A stretch of 38,539 nt of DNA from Candidatus Buchananbacteria bacterium RIFCSPHIGHO2_01_FULL_44_11. GTDB lineage: Bacteria > Patescibacteriota > Patescibacteriia > Buchananbacterales > UBA6539. The DNA lies in NCBI GenBank assembly GCA_001817345.1, contig MHIE01000007.1, positions 1 through 38,539 on the forward strand, given 5' to 3'. Under the pieces are notes generated by a model that worked only from the letters and a program-made list of their open reading frames with translations, was not told the origin of the DNA and ran no database searches. Both the position numbers and the translations under genes were made by a program. Position 1 is the first letter of the stretch. Every line of letters starts with the position of its first letter. Below, piece by piece: positions 24,901 through 32,216 of this stretch.

Positions 24901-26409
24901 AAGGTTGGGGAAGATAATAATATCGAGGGATTGGCTATTGCTGACGTCAATAATGACAATTTTCCCGAAATTGTGGTGAACTATGAGGTTTTGTTGGCAG
25001 ACAATGAATTAAGCGGAATTAGTATATGGGATAGGCAAGGAGGACTCATGGATAGTAGAATATATCCATATAATGATTGGGGGGCAAATCCAGTCATATC
25101 TGATCTCAATGGCGATGGTAAATTAGAAATTATAGTTCATTCGAGGACTAACAGCCTTAATTCTAAAGGTCTGGTAGATATATGGAGTTTGCCCTTAAGC
25201 TATAATCCGACTAAGATGGATTGGCCGATGCTGCAACGTAATTTTCAACATACGGGTGTTTACCCCCTTCCTTCCAGGGTCACTTTTACTCAGCCGACTG
25301 TTGCGACCCAAACAATACCTGGCGTGTCCATGTCAGTGACGTGGATCGGACCTGATTTTCCTGCCAGCCAGACTGGCCAGCTGTACTTATTTGATGCGAC
25401 GGCGAACACCATGATTACCAGCCCCTATCAAGATTATATTGACCGTACACCCCCGACGACTGTTAATAGCTGGAATTTACTCTTGAGTGGAGGATCATTT
25501 AACCCGACGCTGCGTAACAACTTGCCCATGGGTTCGTACAAATTTGTCTTTGCCGACGACCCGCCAATTTCAACAATTTACGGGACCAGTCCCGTGTTCA
25601 CGGTCGGACCATATGTAACGATCAGTCAGCCAACGGCTAACTCACTCGTGTCAGCCGGTAAATCAATGCAGGTCTCGTGGACTGATCATGGGTTTGCCCA
25701 GAATCAGACTGGCTACGGTCTTTCTTCGGCTGATACTGGTTTTCTGTATCTATATAATGCTACCACGAATACCATGGTCGTTAATCCCTACCAAGATTAC
25801 ATTAATCGGGGGTATACCAATCAAAATCCATTAAATGGTTGGAATCTATACCTCTATGGGGTGTCGTTTAACCCGACCTTGCGCAATGATTTACTCGCCG
25901 GATATTATAAGTACGTGATGACTGATTTGGCAGGCAAAATTGTTGGGGTAAGTCCGAGATTCTATGTCTCAGCCTATGTGCCGCCCACCTGTACTTCAAA
26001 TTGGTCTTGCGCTGCCTGGGATCAATGTAGCTCTAGCGGTACCCAAACCCGGACTTGCATCGATGCTAATAAATGTCCGACGCCAACCAATCAACCAGCC
26101 CCCAGTCAAAGCTGTACTTATGTTACGCTCTCTGGTTTTTCTTGCCTCCAAGGTGAAACAACCTATAAGGGAGAGGAGGCAACTTACAACGGCAGTACTT
26201 GCGCTGATATTAATTCACAAAATTATCCCTCTGATGCTTATGGCCCTTGCCAATACGGTTCGCTTGGCTCATGTGCCTGGGATTATGAAACCGAAACCTG
26301 CATCAATAATTGCCAAAATTTGGAGGATTATGATTCTTGCATCAATGCCAATGAAAATCCTGAGGACCCAACCTGGTGTATTCCGGCCTCAACTCCCCCG
26401 CCACCCTAA
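21991..26409 (+). CDS. multidomain exported subtilisin-like serine protease
   Basis: A 1472-residue exported protein. After an N-terminal hydrophobic segment (about residues 12-45) comes a prodomain beginning RYVPGEIIVKFKD. The peptidase S8 domain has all three catalytic residues: Asp241 in VDTGVDSTHED, His309 in NGHGTHVAGIAA, and Ser483 in SGTSMASPYVAG, plus the oxyanion segment AAAGN. A beta-sandwich region follows, then about seven FG-GAP/VCBS-like repeats (GDINNDGEDELVIAG, EDLDNDKKTEILYN, GDINNDGWPEIMVG, SDLNGDGKLEIIVH; residues about 720-1050), likely a calcium-binding beta-propeller. Two related modules of about 115 residues share FNPTLRN. Last is a Cys-rich tail with a thrombospondin-1-like motif (WSCAAWDQCSSSGTQTRTC). 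It ends in PPPP. It probably acts at the cell surface. Codon use is more AT-rich and less regular than in the pilus genes, and the gene lies between 47-bp direct repeats, both suggesting acquisition. Confidence 0.9.
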   Translation: MGYRQVEVVTATKVGIIVKMTILATAVSTAVIGGLFVSSMAVGLNSIAISEVGGFRMAAVNLSKEKTEKEQVDYDKLPRYVPGEIIVKFKDTTLTNDILKNNKLSAKTLATGDSNLDKLFSEYGIESAEKVLRTSISDQNKLIEQSRLVKFKSPKLKNNAILHQEERVKNLEQGKKIDDLDNLTQDFINKIKKNSKVEYAEPNYIFNVSNSSPCYSSETKQLEAHRSGVTGNHSVKIAIVDTGVDSTHEDLAANVIPGYDFVNIDFDYWSTVPGVSLNTGGGNCSPTTPQYCLDDYFSLDSDPADKNGHGTHVAGIAAALDNTFGITGVCPGCSILPVRAGFSIKFNNYIIGTLENDDIYNAIIYATDHGANVINMSFGGSFSDLQQEAIQYAYAKGVTLVAAAGNFRTDDKTNSYPAAFDDVLAVSALGDWFGAAPGEKSCYGADFSNYGSWVDVAAPGSWVKSTVPKSLESSGYAHKSGTSMASPYVAGQAGLILSKYPGLSPKKVANLIELTANPNKITYDRSHFFGSGVIDVYNSVTESIALASDSDIGISHPLDNIIVNSSIIIDGRVQGSRYKLEYSTNPYNNSWSSIVPWSTITNPNFSVTWDPSSVHLAVGKFYVKLTAEDISGGLNTSYLTLFNQGLGWPKFFYTTLGVEAHPTVTKLSTSSNKKILIISLSGNPLYGVPASVSQFDFFGNTVIAFPSVVGFNLYGNQLVVGDINNDGEDELVIAGNPSGWSPNTGGWVIEAHSKTGGLLWRRSDITGAAAAYITIEDLDNDKKTEILYNHYILNGSTGTNYKNFVPTKIPSSGLSDMSSYHLAIDTNGDSKKEIIYGDYSNSSSSLNALSVSDQGSSIVWSTTLSSQVITSIVSGDINNDGWPEIMVGTMDLDTSNLPSAFLYILDRNGHIVSRIELSGPGASNDGTRYTKVRLALADLDASGNLEIIATYFNQIFIISNGTISKVIANGKVGEDNNIEGLAIADVNNDNFPEIVVNYEVLLADNELSGISIWDRQGGLMDSRIYPYNDWGANPVISDLNGDGKLEIIVHSRTNSLNSKGLVDIWSLPLSYNPTKMDWPMLQRNFQHTGVYPLPSRVTFTQPTVATQTIPGVSMSVTWIGPDFPASQTGQLYLFDATANTMITSPYQDYIDRTPPTTVNSWNLLLSGGSFNPTLRNNLPMGSYKFVFADDPPISTIYGTSPVFTVGPYVTISQPTANSLVSAGKSMQVSWTDHGFAQNQTGYGLSSADTGFLYLYNATTNTMVVNPYQDYINRGYTNQNPLNGWNLYLYGVSFNPTLRNDLLAGYYKYVMTDLAGKIVGVSPRFYVSAYVPPTCTSNWSCAAWDQCSSSGTQTRTCIDANKCPTPTNQPAPSQSCTYVTLSGFSCLQGETTYKGEEATYNGSTCADINSQNYPSDAYGPCQYGSLGSCAWDYETETCINNCQNLEDYDSCINANENPEDPTWCIPASTPPPP

Positions 26410-26429
26410 AAACACTGTCATTACCCTTT

Positions 26430-26570
26430 ATGATTAAACTGTCATCAACCAAGATTAACCTGCTGTCATTAGTTTTTAGTCTTATCGGTGGTGATTTATT
26501 AGTGGTTAATAAAACGTCGGCTCAATTACCGGAATTCGGTGAGCAAATCGCCTATCTTCTGGCTGCTTAA
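26430..26570 (+). pseudogene. signal-peptide fragment fused to the copied PfpI 3' end
   Basis: A 46-residue frame. Residues 1-34 look like the beginning of an exported protein: MIKLSSTKINLLSLVFSLIG with a basic start, a hydrophobic core, and TSAQLP at a plausible signal-peptidase site. From residue 35 on, EFGEQIAYLLAA and the stop come from the 47-bp repeat copied from the PfpI gene. The breakpoint is at 26531. I read it as an exported-protein gene truncated by the event that created the repeat; it could still be translated, but a function is unlikely. Confidence 0.7.
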
Positions 26571-26577
26571 AATTTTG
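26531..26577. repeat. 47-bp perfect direct repeat, copy 2
   Basis: Identical to 21824-21870. It joins the truncated signal-peptide frame on its left to the upstream region of the beta-helix gene on its right. So both large exported-protein genes of the region are preceded by this repeat. Confidence 0.92.
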
Positions 26578-26664
26578 GGGCAGAGTTTAACTCAAAATAA
26601 TTTTAAAAATACGGGGCATAGTGACAAAATAACAAAATTGAAATTACTCATTAAAAAAAGGGCG

Positions 26665-28770
26665 ATGGTGGTTTCATTAATCTCAATCGCCACCCTTTGT
26701 CTTGTAGTTTTAACTATCGTCTTGGCGGCGCCAGGACCAAGTGATTGGTACGTCCGGCCGGGTAGTGGTTCCGGCGACGGAACATCCTATGCCACTGCCT
26801 GGAGAGGCCTGGAAAACGTAATCTTCGGATCAGGTGGAGTCCAGGCAGGGGATACGCTTTATATTTGTGGCACTCACACGGCGGTCGGGACTCAAGTCAT
26901 CAATATTCCCTCGGGTACCGCCATTAGTCGAATCACAATCCGTATGGACTGCCCGAGCAGTGATGATGGTAAAGTATTTGGTTATATCTTTAACCTCGGC
27001 GGCTCAAGCTATCTAACTTTCTACAAATGCTACTTCGATGCCGCGCCGATTGTGATGGACAACCCCGATGACCCGGGACCGCCGGTACTGTTCTCTCATG
27101 ACGTGACTATTGATAGCTGCGTGCTGAAAAATGACATAGACAACATAATTGATTTATACGCCGGAAATGATAATTGGATAATCCGCAATTCGGATCTCTC
27201 TCAGTCGGAGACGGGAATTTACACTCATACTTCCGTAAATGCGGCCGGCGGTGCCAGCTATTTAACCGTGGAAAACAATTTTATTCACGACATGTGTTTG
27301 ACGCCAGCACAACTTGCTAATTCTGATTGCCATGCGGTTGGCATCCAAAATGGCTCCAATATTACCATCACTAAAAATCAAATTTGGAATACGGGCGCGG
27401 CGATTGAGTTTTGGTCATGGCCGACGGCGGCCATGACAAACAATACCATCAGTTATAATTTTATCAAGGATATAAAGGTGGCATCTGTGACCGAAGGCGG
27501 TGGCATAAGAGTTTCCAACCATACGTCTCCGGGTTTGAGAACGGGTTTCAAAATTTATAGTAATATTATTGAAAGTACCGGGCTAGGAGGATCTGGCACT
27601 CAAGGCAATGGCATTGAACTTAACTTGGCCGATCCCGTTGAGGTCTATAATAATGTTATTAAAGATGCAAGGGGTACGGGGATTAGTATAAAAGATGATA
27701 ATTCTGCTACTACTTATGGTGTTAGTGGATTTGTCTATAATAATATTATTGTCAATCCTGGAAATTACTATGTGTCATTAGACGGGAGGACTTATAGTAA
27801 TGCAGTAGATTTGGATTATAATGTTTATTCTCCATATCCGGCGGCCGGCAAATTTTACTTTAGACCTTCGGGAACCTATGGCGCCAATTCGATTTTTACT
27901 GATCCAAATTTTCTCAATGCCAGCGGGAACTTCAACCAGTCCACTGATTTTCAACTCCAAGCCACCAGTCTGGCCATTGATCAGGGCAGGTTAACATGGT
28001 TGACTGAAGACTTTGCGGGAAACACCATTCCCTACGACAGCACTGCTGCCGATATTGGCGCTTTTGAGTACACTCCCGGCAATACGGTGGCCACGCCCAA
28101 TGTCCAGCCAGGTACCGGCACGTACACCTCGCCGATCGCCATAACGCTAAGCAGCGCCACGGCAGGGGCGACGATCCGCTACACCACCGACGGCTCCGAG
28201 CCGACCGGCAGCTCGGTGGCTTATGCCGGAACATTCCAGGTCAGTGGCAGTCCGGGAAATTCAATCACACTCAAAGCCAAGGGATTCAAGGTTGGTATGA
28301 CTTCCAGCGATACCGCCATAAATACTTTCACGATTCCACTGACGCTGCCAGACATCACTATTGATTCGATTGCTACCAATCCGGCTCAGCCAGTAGTCGG
28401 TCAACCGGTGGCTATTATCGTCATTGGCCATAATAATGGAGGTATTAACTTGACTTCTTCTCAAGGAGTTGATAGTTTTTCTTCTGATTTTTCTACTTTT
28501 GTCCAAGCCAACCCGCCATCTTTTTCGCCGGCAATAATCGACGCCGGTCATCCATTGCTGTCGGGTCAAATTTTTACCTATACCTTTCAAGGTTCGTTTA
28601 ATACCGTTGGCAGCGCAAATTTATTATTTAGCATTGACCAGCCATCGGCGCTTGCCGAATCGAATGAAAGTAACAACACCTTTAGCAGAACAGTGATAGT
28701 TAGCGCAACAGCGCCGGTTCTCGCGCCCTTTACTACCTTCAGCAACTGCCGACCGGTTCAATCCCATTAA
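26665..28770 (+). CDS. exported beta-helix protein with chitobiase C-terminal-like and CARDB domains
   Basis: About 701 residues from ATG 26665; a TTG at 26638 would add MKLLIKKRA, which improves the signal peptide's basic start. The signal peptide is followed by DWYVRPGSGSGDGTSYATAWRG, a common beginning of secreted parallel beta-helix proteins. Residues about 60-450 show right-handed beta-helix (pectate-lyase-like) repeats with stacked Asn (VENNFIHDM, ITKNQIWNTG, TNNTISYNFI, IYSNIIESTG, VYNNVIKDA, VYNNIIVNPG). A CHB_HEX_C-like domain follows (IRYTTDGSEPTGSS), then a CARDB-like domain (ALAESNESNNTFSRTV). This suggests binding or cleaving of polysaccharide at the surface; no catalytic residue can be assigned. 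The last 22 residues (ending NCRPVQSH) are unlike the domain before and are encoded partly by a large hairpin, so the end may be altered. Confidence 0.82.
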   Translation: MVVSLISIATLCLVVLTIVLAAPGPSDWYVRPGSGSGDGTSYATAWRGLENVIFGSGGVQAGDTLYICGTHTAVGTQVINIPSGTAISRITIRMDCPSSDDGKVFGYIFNLGGSSYLTFYKCYFDAAPIVMDNPDDPGPPVLFSHDVTIDSCVLKNDIDNIIDLYAGNDNWIIRNSDLSQSETGIYTHTSVNAAGGASYLTVENNFIHDMCLTPAQLANSDCHAVGIQNGSNITITKNQIWNTGAAIEFWSWPTAAMTNNTISYNFIKDIKVASVTEGGGIRVSNHTSPGLRTGFKIYSNIIESTGLGGSGTQGNGIELNLADPVEVYNNVIKDARGTGISIKDDNSATTYGVSGFVYNNIIVNPGNYYVSLDGRTYSNAVDLDYNVYSPYPAAGKFYFRPSGTYGANSIFTDPNFLNASGNFNQSTDFQLQATSLAIDQGRLTWLTEDFAGNTIPYDSTAADIGAFEYTPGNTVATPNVQPGTGTYTSPIAITLSSATAGATIRYTTDGSEPTGSSVAYAGTFQVSGSPGNSITLKAKGFKVGMTSSDTAINTFTIPLTLPDITIDSIATNPAQPVVGQPVAIIVIGHNNGGINLTSSQGVDSFSSDFSTFVQANPPSFSPAIIDAGHPLLSGQIFTYTFQGSFNTVGSANLLFSIDQPSALAESNESNNTFSRTVIVSATAPVLAPFTTFSNCRPVQSH

Positions 28771-28812
28771 CCATCGTTTTAATGGCAGTTGGAGGCGCTA
28801 ATGGCTGAAGGT
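28735..28812. repeat. two-step inverted repeat across the end of the beta-helix gene
   Basis: ACCTTCAGC (28735-28743) pairs with GCTGAAGGT (28804-28812), and AACTGCC (28744-28750) with GGCAGTT (28784-28790). The gene's stop lies in the enclosed loop. Imperfect nested arms of this kind recall mobile palindromes or recombination sites. No T-run follows. Confidence 0.55.
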
Positions 28813-28849
28813 GCTGTATCCTTGCGGATTCAATTAATAACGCGCCCCT

Positions 28850-28873
28850 CCCTCTCACCCGAGGGCATTTTTT
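28850..28873 (+). terminator. intrinsic terminator after the beta-helix gene
   Basis: CCCTC and GAGGG (28850-28854 with 28861-28865) with a 6-base loop, followed by CATTTTTTG. The stem is short, but the T-run and the position before the uvrB promoter support it. Confidence 0.6.
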
Positions 28874-28886
28874 GATAGTCATACCC

Positions 28887-28915
28887 TTGTCAACTGGTTT
28901 TGATTAATATATAAT
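28887..28915 (+). promoter_or_regulatory. promoter of uvrB
   Basis: TTGTCA (28887-28892), 17-base spacer, perfect TATAAT (28910-28915). The start near 28922 leaves a leader of about 230 bases. That leader (to 29149) has AT-rich words (AAAATCCAAATATCAAAATT) and no recognisable gene or motif. I see no SOS box like those of well-known phyla. Confidence 0.72.
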
Positions 28916-29149
28916 ACAGTTTACAGATTAAATTAATAATAATTCACGATTCAAGGTACTGTTAAGGTTCCTTTAGCTTGCTATGCCGCTATTTCACTAA
29001 AGCTTGTTACTCCCCCCTAGCAATAAATACTAAGCCCGAAACACAAAATTCGAAACAAGGTCTAAAAATCCAAATATCAAAATTCTAAAGGTCAAACCAA
29101 ATACCAATGATAAATTTAGAATTTGAATAATTATAATTTCTTTATACCA

Positions 29150-31084
29150 ATGACCCAATTTAAACTAAAAGCTCATTTCTCGCCTAAAGGCAGTCAGCCG
29201 GAAGCAATCAAAAAGCTTTTAGCTGGTTACAAAAAGTATAGCCAGCAAACTCTTTTGGGCGTGACCGGTTCGGGCAAGACTTTTACCGTTGCTAACTTGA
29301 TAGAAAAAATCCAAAAGCCGACTTTAATTTTGTCGCACAACAAAACTTTAGCCGCCCAGCTGTTCCAGGAGTTCCAGTCATTTTTTCCGGAGAATAAAGT
29401 TTGCTATTTTGTTTCTTACTACGATTACTATCAGCCGGAAAGTTATTTGCCCGCTTCAGACACTTACATTGAAAAAGACGCGATGATTAACGAACAAATT
29501 GAACGTTTACGGCTGGAAGCGGCCACGTCGTTAATGAGCCGGACCGATACCATTGTCGTCGCTTCAGTTTCTTGCATTTACGGTTTTGGCCAGCCGGCCG
29601 ATTTTGTCGGCGAAAGTCTTCATTTGCAGGTTGGTCAGAATATTAAGCGCCAGGATTTACTTCGGGCTTTGGTCGGTATTCAGTATGAACGCAGTGATTT
29701 GGAACTCCATCCCGGCCGCTTTCGGGTGCGCGGCGGTACAGTTGACGTGATTCAGGGTTCAGCCAACAGCAATATTGTCCGGCTGGAATTATTTGACGAT
29801 GTTTTGGAATCAATCACCGATGTTCATCGTTTGAGCGGCCGGAAAATCAATGATTTAAAAGAAGTTTGGCTGTATCCGGCGAGACCTTTTATCGTGCCTG
29901 AGGCAAGAGTCAAGCCGGCGTTAGCCGCGATCCGAGAAGAGCTAAAACAGCGGCTGCCGCAACTCGAGCCGCTTGAAGCCTATCGGTTGAATCAGCGGAC
30001 CAATTATGACCTGGAAATGATTGAGCAGCTGGGTTATTGCAAGGGCATTGAAAATTATTCCCGTCATTTTGATCAACGCCAAGTCGGTCAGCCGCCCTTT
30101 ACTTTGATTGATTTTTTCAATTACGTGACTAAAGACTGGCTTTTTGTGATTGACGAAAGTCATGCCACTATTCCTCAAGTCCGGGGAATGTATGAAGGCG
30201 ACCGGGCGCGCAAAAAAAACCTGATTGATTACGGCTTTCGTTTGGAGTCGGCTTATGACAACCGGCCGCTGAAATTTGCTGAATTTGAAAAATCTTTAAA
30301 GCACGTGGTTTATACTTCCGCCACTCCCAGTCAGTATGAGTTGAATTCCAGCGAGCAAGTGGTGGAACAAATTGTCCGGCCGACCGGCTTGGTTGACCCG
30401 GTGATTACCATTAAACCGGCCGTCGGTCAGGTCGCTGACTTGGTTCAAGAGATAAAAAAAACCACCAAGCTTGGCTATCGGTGTTTAGTAACAACTTTGA
30501 CCAAAAGAATGGCTGAAGATCTGACGTTGCATTTTTTAAACGAGGGTATTAGGGTTCAGTATCTTCATTCCGACATTGAGACCCTGGAGCGGATTAAAAT
30601 TATCCGTGATCTGCGGCTGGGCAAGTTTGATTGTTTAGTCGGCATCAATTTATTGCGCGAAGGATTGGATTTACCCGAAGTGGCTTTGGTGGCAATCCTA
30701 GACGCGGATAAGGAAGGTTTTTTGCGCAACAGCCGGAGCTTAATCCAAACCACCGGCCGGGCAGCCAGAAACATTGACGGCCGGGTGATTATGTATGCCG
30801 ATAAAATAACTGAGAGCATTAAAGAAGCTATTAGGGAAACTGACCGGCGGCGCCAAGTCCAGTTAGACTATAATAAAAAATACCGGATTACGCCAAAAAG
30901 TATTGTCAAAGCCATTGCCCAGGAAGAAGTCGTGATTGAACCCGGCGAAAAAGGCCGGGCATTGGAGCTGGATAAAATGCTGATTGACCTGGAAGGCCAG
31001 ATGCGGAGCGAGGCGGAAGCCTTAAACTTTGAAAAGGCAATTGAACTGAGGAATAAAATTGAAAGTCTGAAAGCAAAATTATAA
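29150..31084 (+). CDS. uvrB: UvrB, excinuclease ABC subunit B
   Basis: A 644-residue DNA damage recognition helicase of nucleotide excision repair. It is loaded by UvrA and recruits UvrC. I take ATG 29150 (MTQFKLKAHFSPKGSQPEAI); the frame is open to a TTG at 29123 but that adds nonconserved residues. Motifs: Walker A GVTGSGKTF (about 38-46), the beta-hairpin YYDYYQPESYLPASDTYIEK, DESH-box FVIDESHATIPQVRGMY, motif V/VI region LLREGLDLPEVALVAILDAD and QTTGRAARN, and the C-terminal UVR domain that contacts UvrC (ALNFEKAIELRNKIESL). Length is slightly under the usual 660-670. It has its own promoter and is followed by the DUF559 element. Confidence 0.96.
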   Translation: MTQFKLKAHFSPKGSQPEAIKKLLAGYKKYSQQTLLGVTGSGKTFTVANLIEKIQKPTLILSHNKTLAAQLFQEFQSFFPENKVCYFVSYYDYYQPESYLPASDTYIEKDAMINEQIERLRLEAATSLMSRTDTIVVASVSCIYGFGQPADFVGESLHLQVGQNIKRQDLLRALVGIQYERSDLELHPGRFRVRGGTVDVIQGSANSNIVRLELFDDVLESITDVHRLSGRKINDLKEVWLYPARPFIVPEARVKPALAAIREELKQRLPQLEPLEAYRLNQRTNYDLEMIEQLGYCKGIENYSRHFDQRQVGQPPFTLIDFFNYVTKDWLFVIDESHATIPQVRGMYEGDRARKKNLIDYGFRLESAYDNRPLKFAEFEKSLKHVVYTSATPSQYELNSSEQVVEQIVRPTGLVDPVITIKPAVGQVADLVQEIKKTTKLGYRCLVTTLTKRMAEDLTLHFLNEGIRVQYLHSDIETLERIKIIRDLRLGKFDCLVGINLLREGLDLPEVALVAILDADKEGFLRNSRSLIQTTGRAARNIDGRVIMYADKITESIKEAIRETDRRRQVQLDYNKKYRITPKSIVKAIAQEEVVIEPGEKGRALELDKMLIDLEGQMRSEAEALNFEKAIELRNKIESLKAKL

Positions 31085-31087
31085 GTA

Positions 31088-31150
31088 ATCCTTCTCCCCA
31101 TTTAAATGGGGAGAAGGTGCCCCGAGCCTAAGCGAGGGGCGGATGAGGGG
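31088..31150. repeat. REP-like compound palindrome left of the DUF559 gene
   Basis: CCTTCTCCCCATTT pairs with AATGGGGAGAAGG, then GCCCCG...CGAGGGGC, ending in GATGAGGGGAC. It is in inverted relation to the element at 31506-31570, which begins GTCCCCTCACC. Confidence 0.7.
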
Positions 31151-31154
31151 ACTT

Positions 31155-31502
31155 ATGGCAGATAGAATAGTTAATTTAGCTAGACAATTGAGAAATCGTC
31201 AAACTGACTACGAAGCGAGACTTTGGCAAATACTTCGGGACAGAAGATTTTCCAATTTTAAATTTGTTAGGCAATGTCCTATTGGAAAATATATAGTTGA
31301 CTTTTGTTGTCGTCAAAAGAAACTAATCATTGAGTTAGATGGCGGACAGCATTATGGTGACAGAAATATTAAATACGATGAAGAAAGAGATAAATACTTA
31401 GACGCAAGAGGCTATAAGCTTGTCAGAATTGCAAACAATGAATTAGATAAAAATATTGATAGAATAAAAGAGGCTATTTATTATGCATTGAATGATCGGT
31501 AA
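31155..31502 (+). CDS. DUF559 endonuclease-like protein (Vsr-related fold)
   Basis: A 115-residue protein from ATG 31155 (MADRIVNLARQLRN); an ATG at 31143 adds MRGL but lies within the palindrome. DUF559 features: TDYEARLWQILRDRRFSNFKF (start RQTDYEARLW), then FVRQCPIGKYIVDFCC, where the Asp and the following LIIELDGGQHYG form the PD-(D/E)XK-type active site, and the C-terminal YLDARGYKLVRIANNEL. It resembles very-short-patch-repair nucleases but without their zinc site. The activity of this family is mostly untested. Inverted copies of a compound palindrome stand immediately at both ends, so the gene and its hairpins look like one small mobile or domesticated unit, inserted after uvrB. Confidence 0.85.
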   Translation: MADRIVNLARQLRNRQTDYEARLWQILRDRRFSNFKFVRQCPIGKYIVDFCCRQKKLIIELDGGQHYGDRNIKYDEERDKYLDARGYKLVRIANNELDKNIDRIKEAIYYALNDR

Positions 31503-31505
31503 TTT

Positions 31506-31570
31506 CGTCCCCTCACCCGTCCTGTCAGTCGCGACCGACAGGACACCCTCTCCCCTTATGGGTAGAGGGT
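31506..31570. repeat. REP-like compound palindrome right of the DUF559 gene
   Basis: GTCCCCTCACCC, then GTCCTGTC...GACAGGAC, then CCCTCTCCCCTTATGGGTAGAGGG. Same layout as the left element in inverted orientation, and as the isolated copy at 10482-10552. Confidence 0.7.
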
Positions 31571-31646
31571 AGCTTGGATGATAGTCTGAAAGTTAGCTAG
31601 AATAGAGTTATAAATCCTTGTTTTTTAAAAAATTGGATAAAAAAAT

Positions 31647-31695
31647 CACCCCACCTTTGTGAAATCGATCAATCAAGAAGAATTTCTTCGGGGTG
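31647..31695 (-). terminator. intrinsic terminator of minus-strand unit B
   Basis: On the minus strand CACCCC (31695-31690) pairs with GGGGTG (31652-31647), followed by ATTTTTTT. The 37-base loop contains a smaller palindrome GAAGAAATTCTTC. It is placed to end the unit starting near 32210. Confidence 0.6.
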
Positions 31696-31850
31696 GGGGA
31701 TGGTTCCTCGGCGGTGCCGGCCCCTAGGGGGCAAGATTTTTGTTTTGCTAGCCGAGTGTTAGCTCAGCAACCTGATCGCCTATGATATGGCGCGGTATGT
31801 GCAAATACAAAGACTTTTTCGGCATTAAGAGGGTGCGAACCTAGTCTTTA

Positions 31851-32180
31851 TTAGACTAGGAAAAAAGGAACTAGGAGTCGTTGAGGCCTAAAGTCAGCTC
31901 CTTTCCCTGGCGGTTTAGCGCCAGTAGCGTTAAATGGTGAAGCCGAATTGCCGCAAATTTCCCGCCACGGCGGGAAAGCTTCAGGATCCGATTGACCAGC
32001 AGGGTTGGCGGGACTGCTTGCGCAGAATAGCGCCAGGGCTGGCGAATAAAGCAGGGTGTCAAATCCTGCAGCGGACCGAGAAGCTTGGTGTTGCGACGGG
32101 TCGTCCTTGGTTTTCCGGGGCATGCTTATCCCCGGGCATAGGATTGAACCAGAAGGACTGGGACGTCGGATTTGGGCCAT
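31851..32180 (-). CDS. possible small protein of minus-strand unit B, frame uncertain
   Basis: The stretch 31640-32245 is a GC-rich minus-strand transcription unit, but the coding frame cannot be settled. One choice is ATG 32180 with GAGG four bases upstream, giving 109 residues (MAQIRRPSPSGSILCPG...). Another has better third-position GC: a 40-45 residue frame ending TCGGTCCGCTGCAGGATTTGA, whose stop overlaps a TTG start of a 63-residue basic frame (31871-32062, containing NRILKLSRRGGKF and NRQGKELTLGLNDS). A 25-residue frame MPKKSLYLHIPRH... follows further down. The same DNA holds many strong hairpins (AAGCTTC/GAAGCTT with CGGACC/GG.TCCG, CTGGCG/CGCCAG, CCCGCC/GGCGGG, CCGGGG/CCCCGG, CCTAGTCT/AGACTAGG), so a structured non-coding RNA is equally possible. 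It matches neither RNase P RNA nor tmRNA signatures that I know. Confidence 0.3.
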   Translation of the reverse strand: MAQIRRPSPSGSILCPGISMPRKTKDDPSQHQASRSAAGFDTLLYSPALALFCASSPANPAGQSDPEAFPPWREICGNSASPFNATGAKPPGKGADFRPQRLLVPFFLV

Positions 32181-32216
32181 TCGGCCTCACCACACTCAAT
32201 GAACTGATAATGGTTG

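Noticed and set aside
25264-25980. DGR target (variable repeat) in the duplicated C-terminal modules of the subtilase
   Set aside because: The two modules differ at all kinds of positions, not mainly at adenines, and there is no matching template repeat near the reverse transcriptase.
32143-32154. tRNA T-loop-like GGTTCAATCC on the minus strand
   Set aside because: The flanking bases do not form a T-stem or an acceptor stem.
31640-32200. RNase P RNA or tmRNA in the structured GC-rich stretch
   Set aside because: The RNase P core sequences (GAGGAAAGTC and ACAGAA near the 3' end) and the tmRNA 5' end and T-arm with CCA were looked for on both strands and not found. GCAGG...CCTGC at 32051 resembles a T-arm, but its loop is nine bases and the neighbouring stem does not fit an acceptor.
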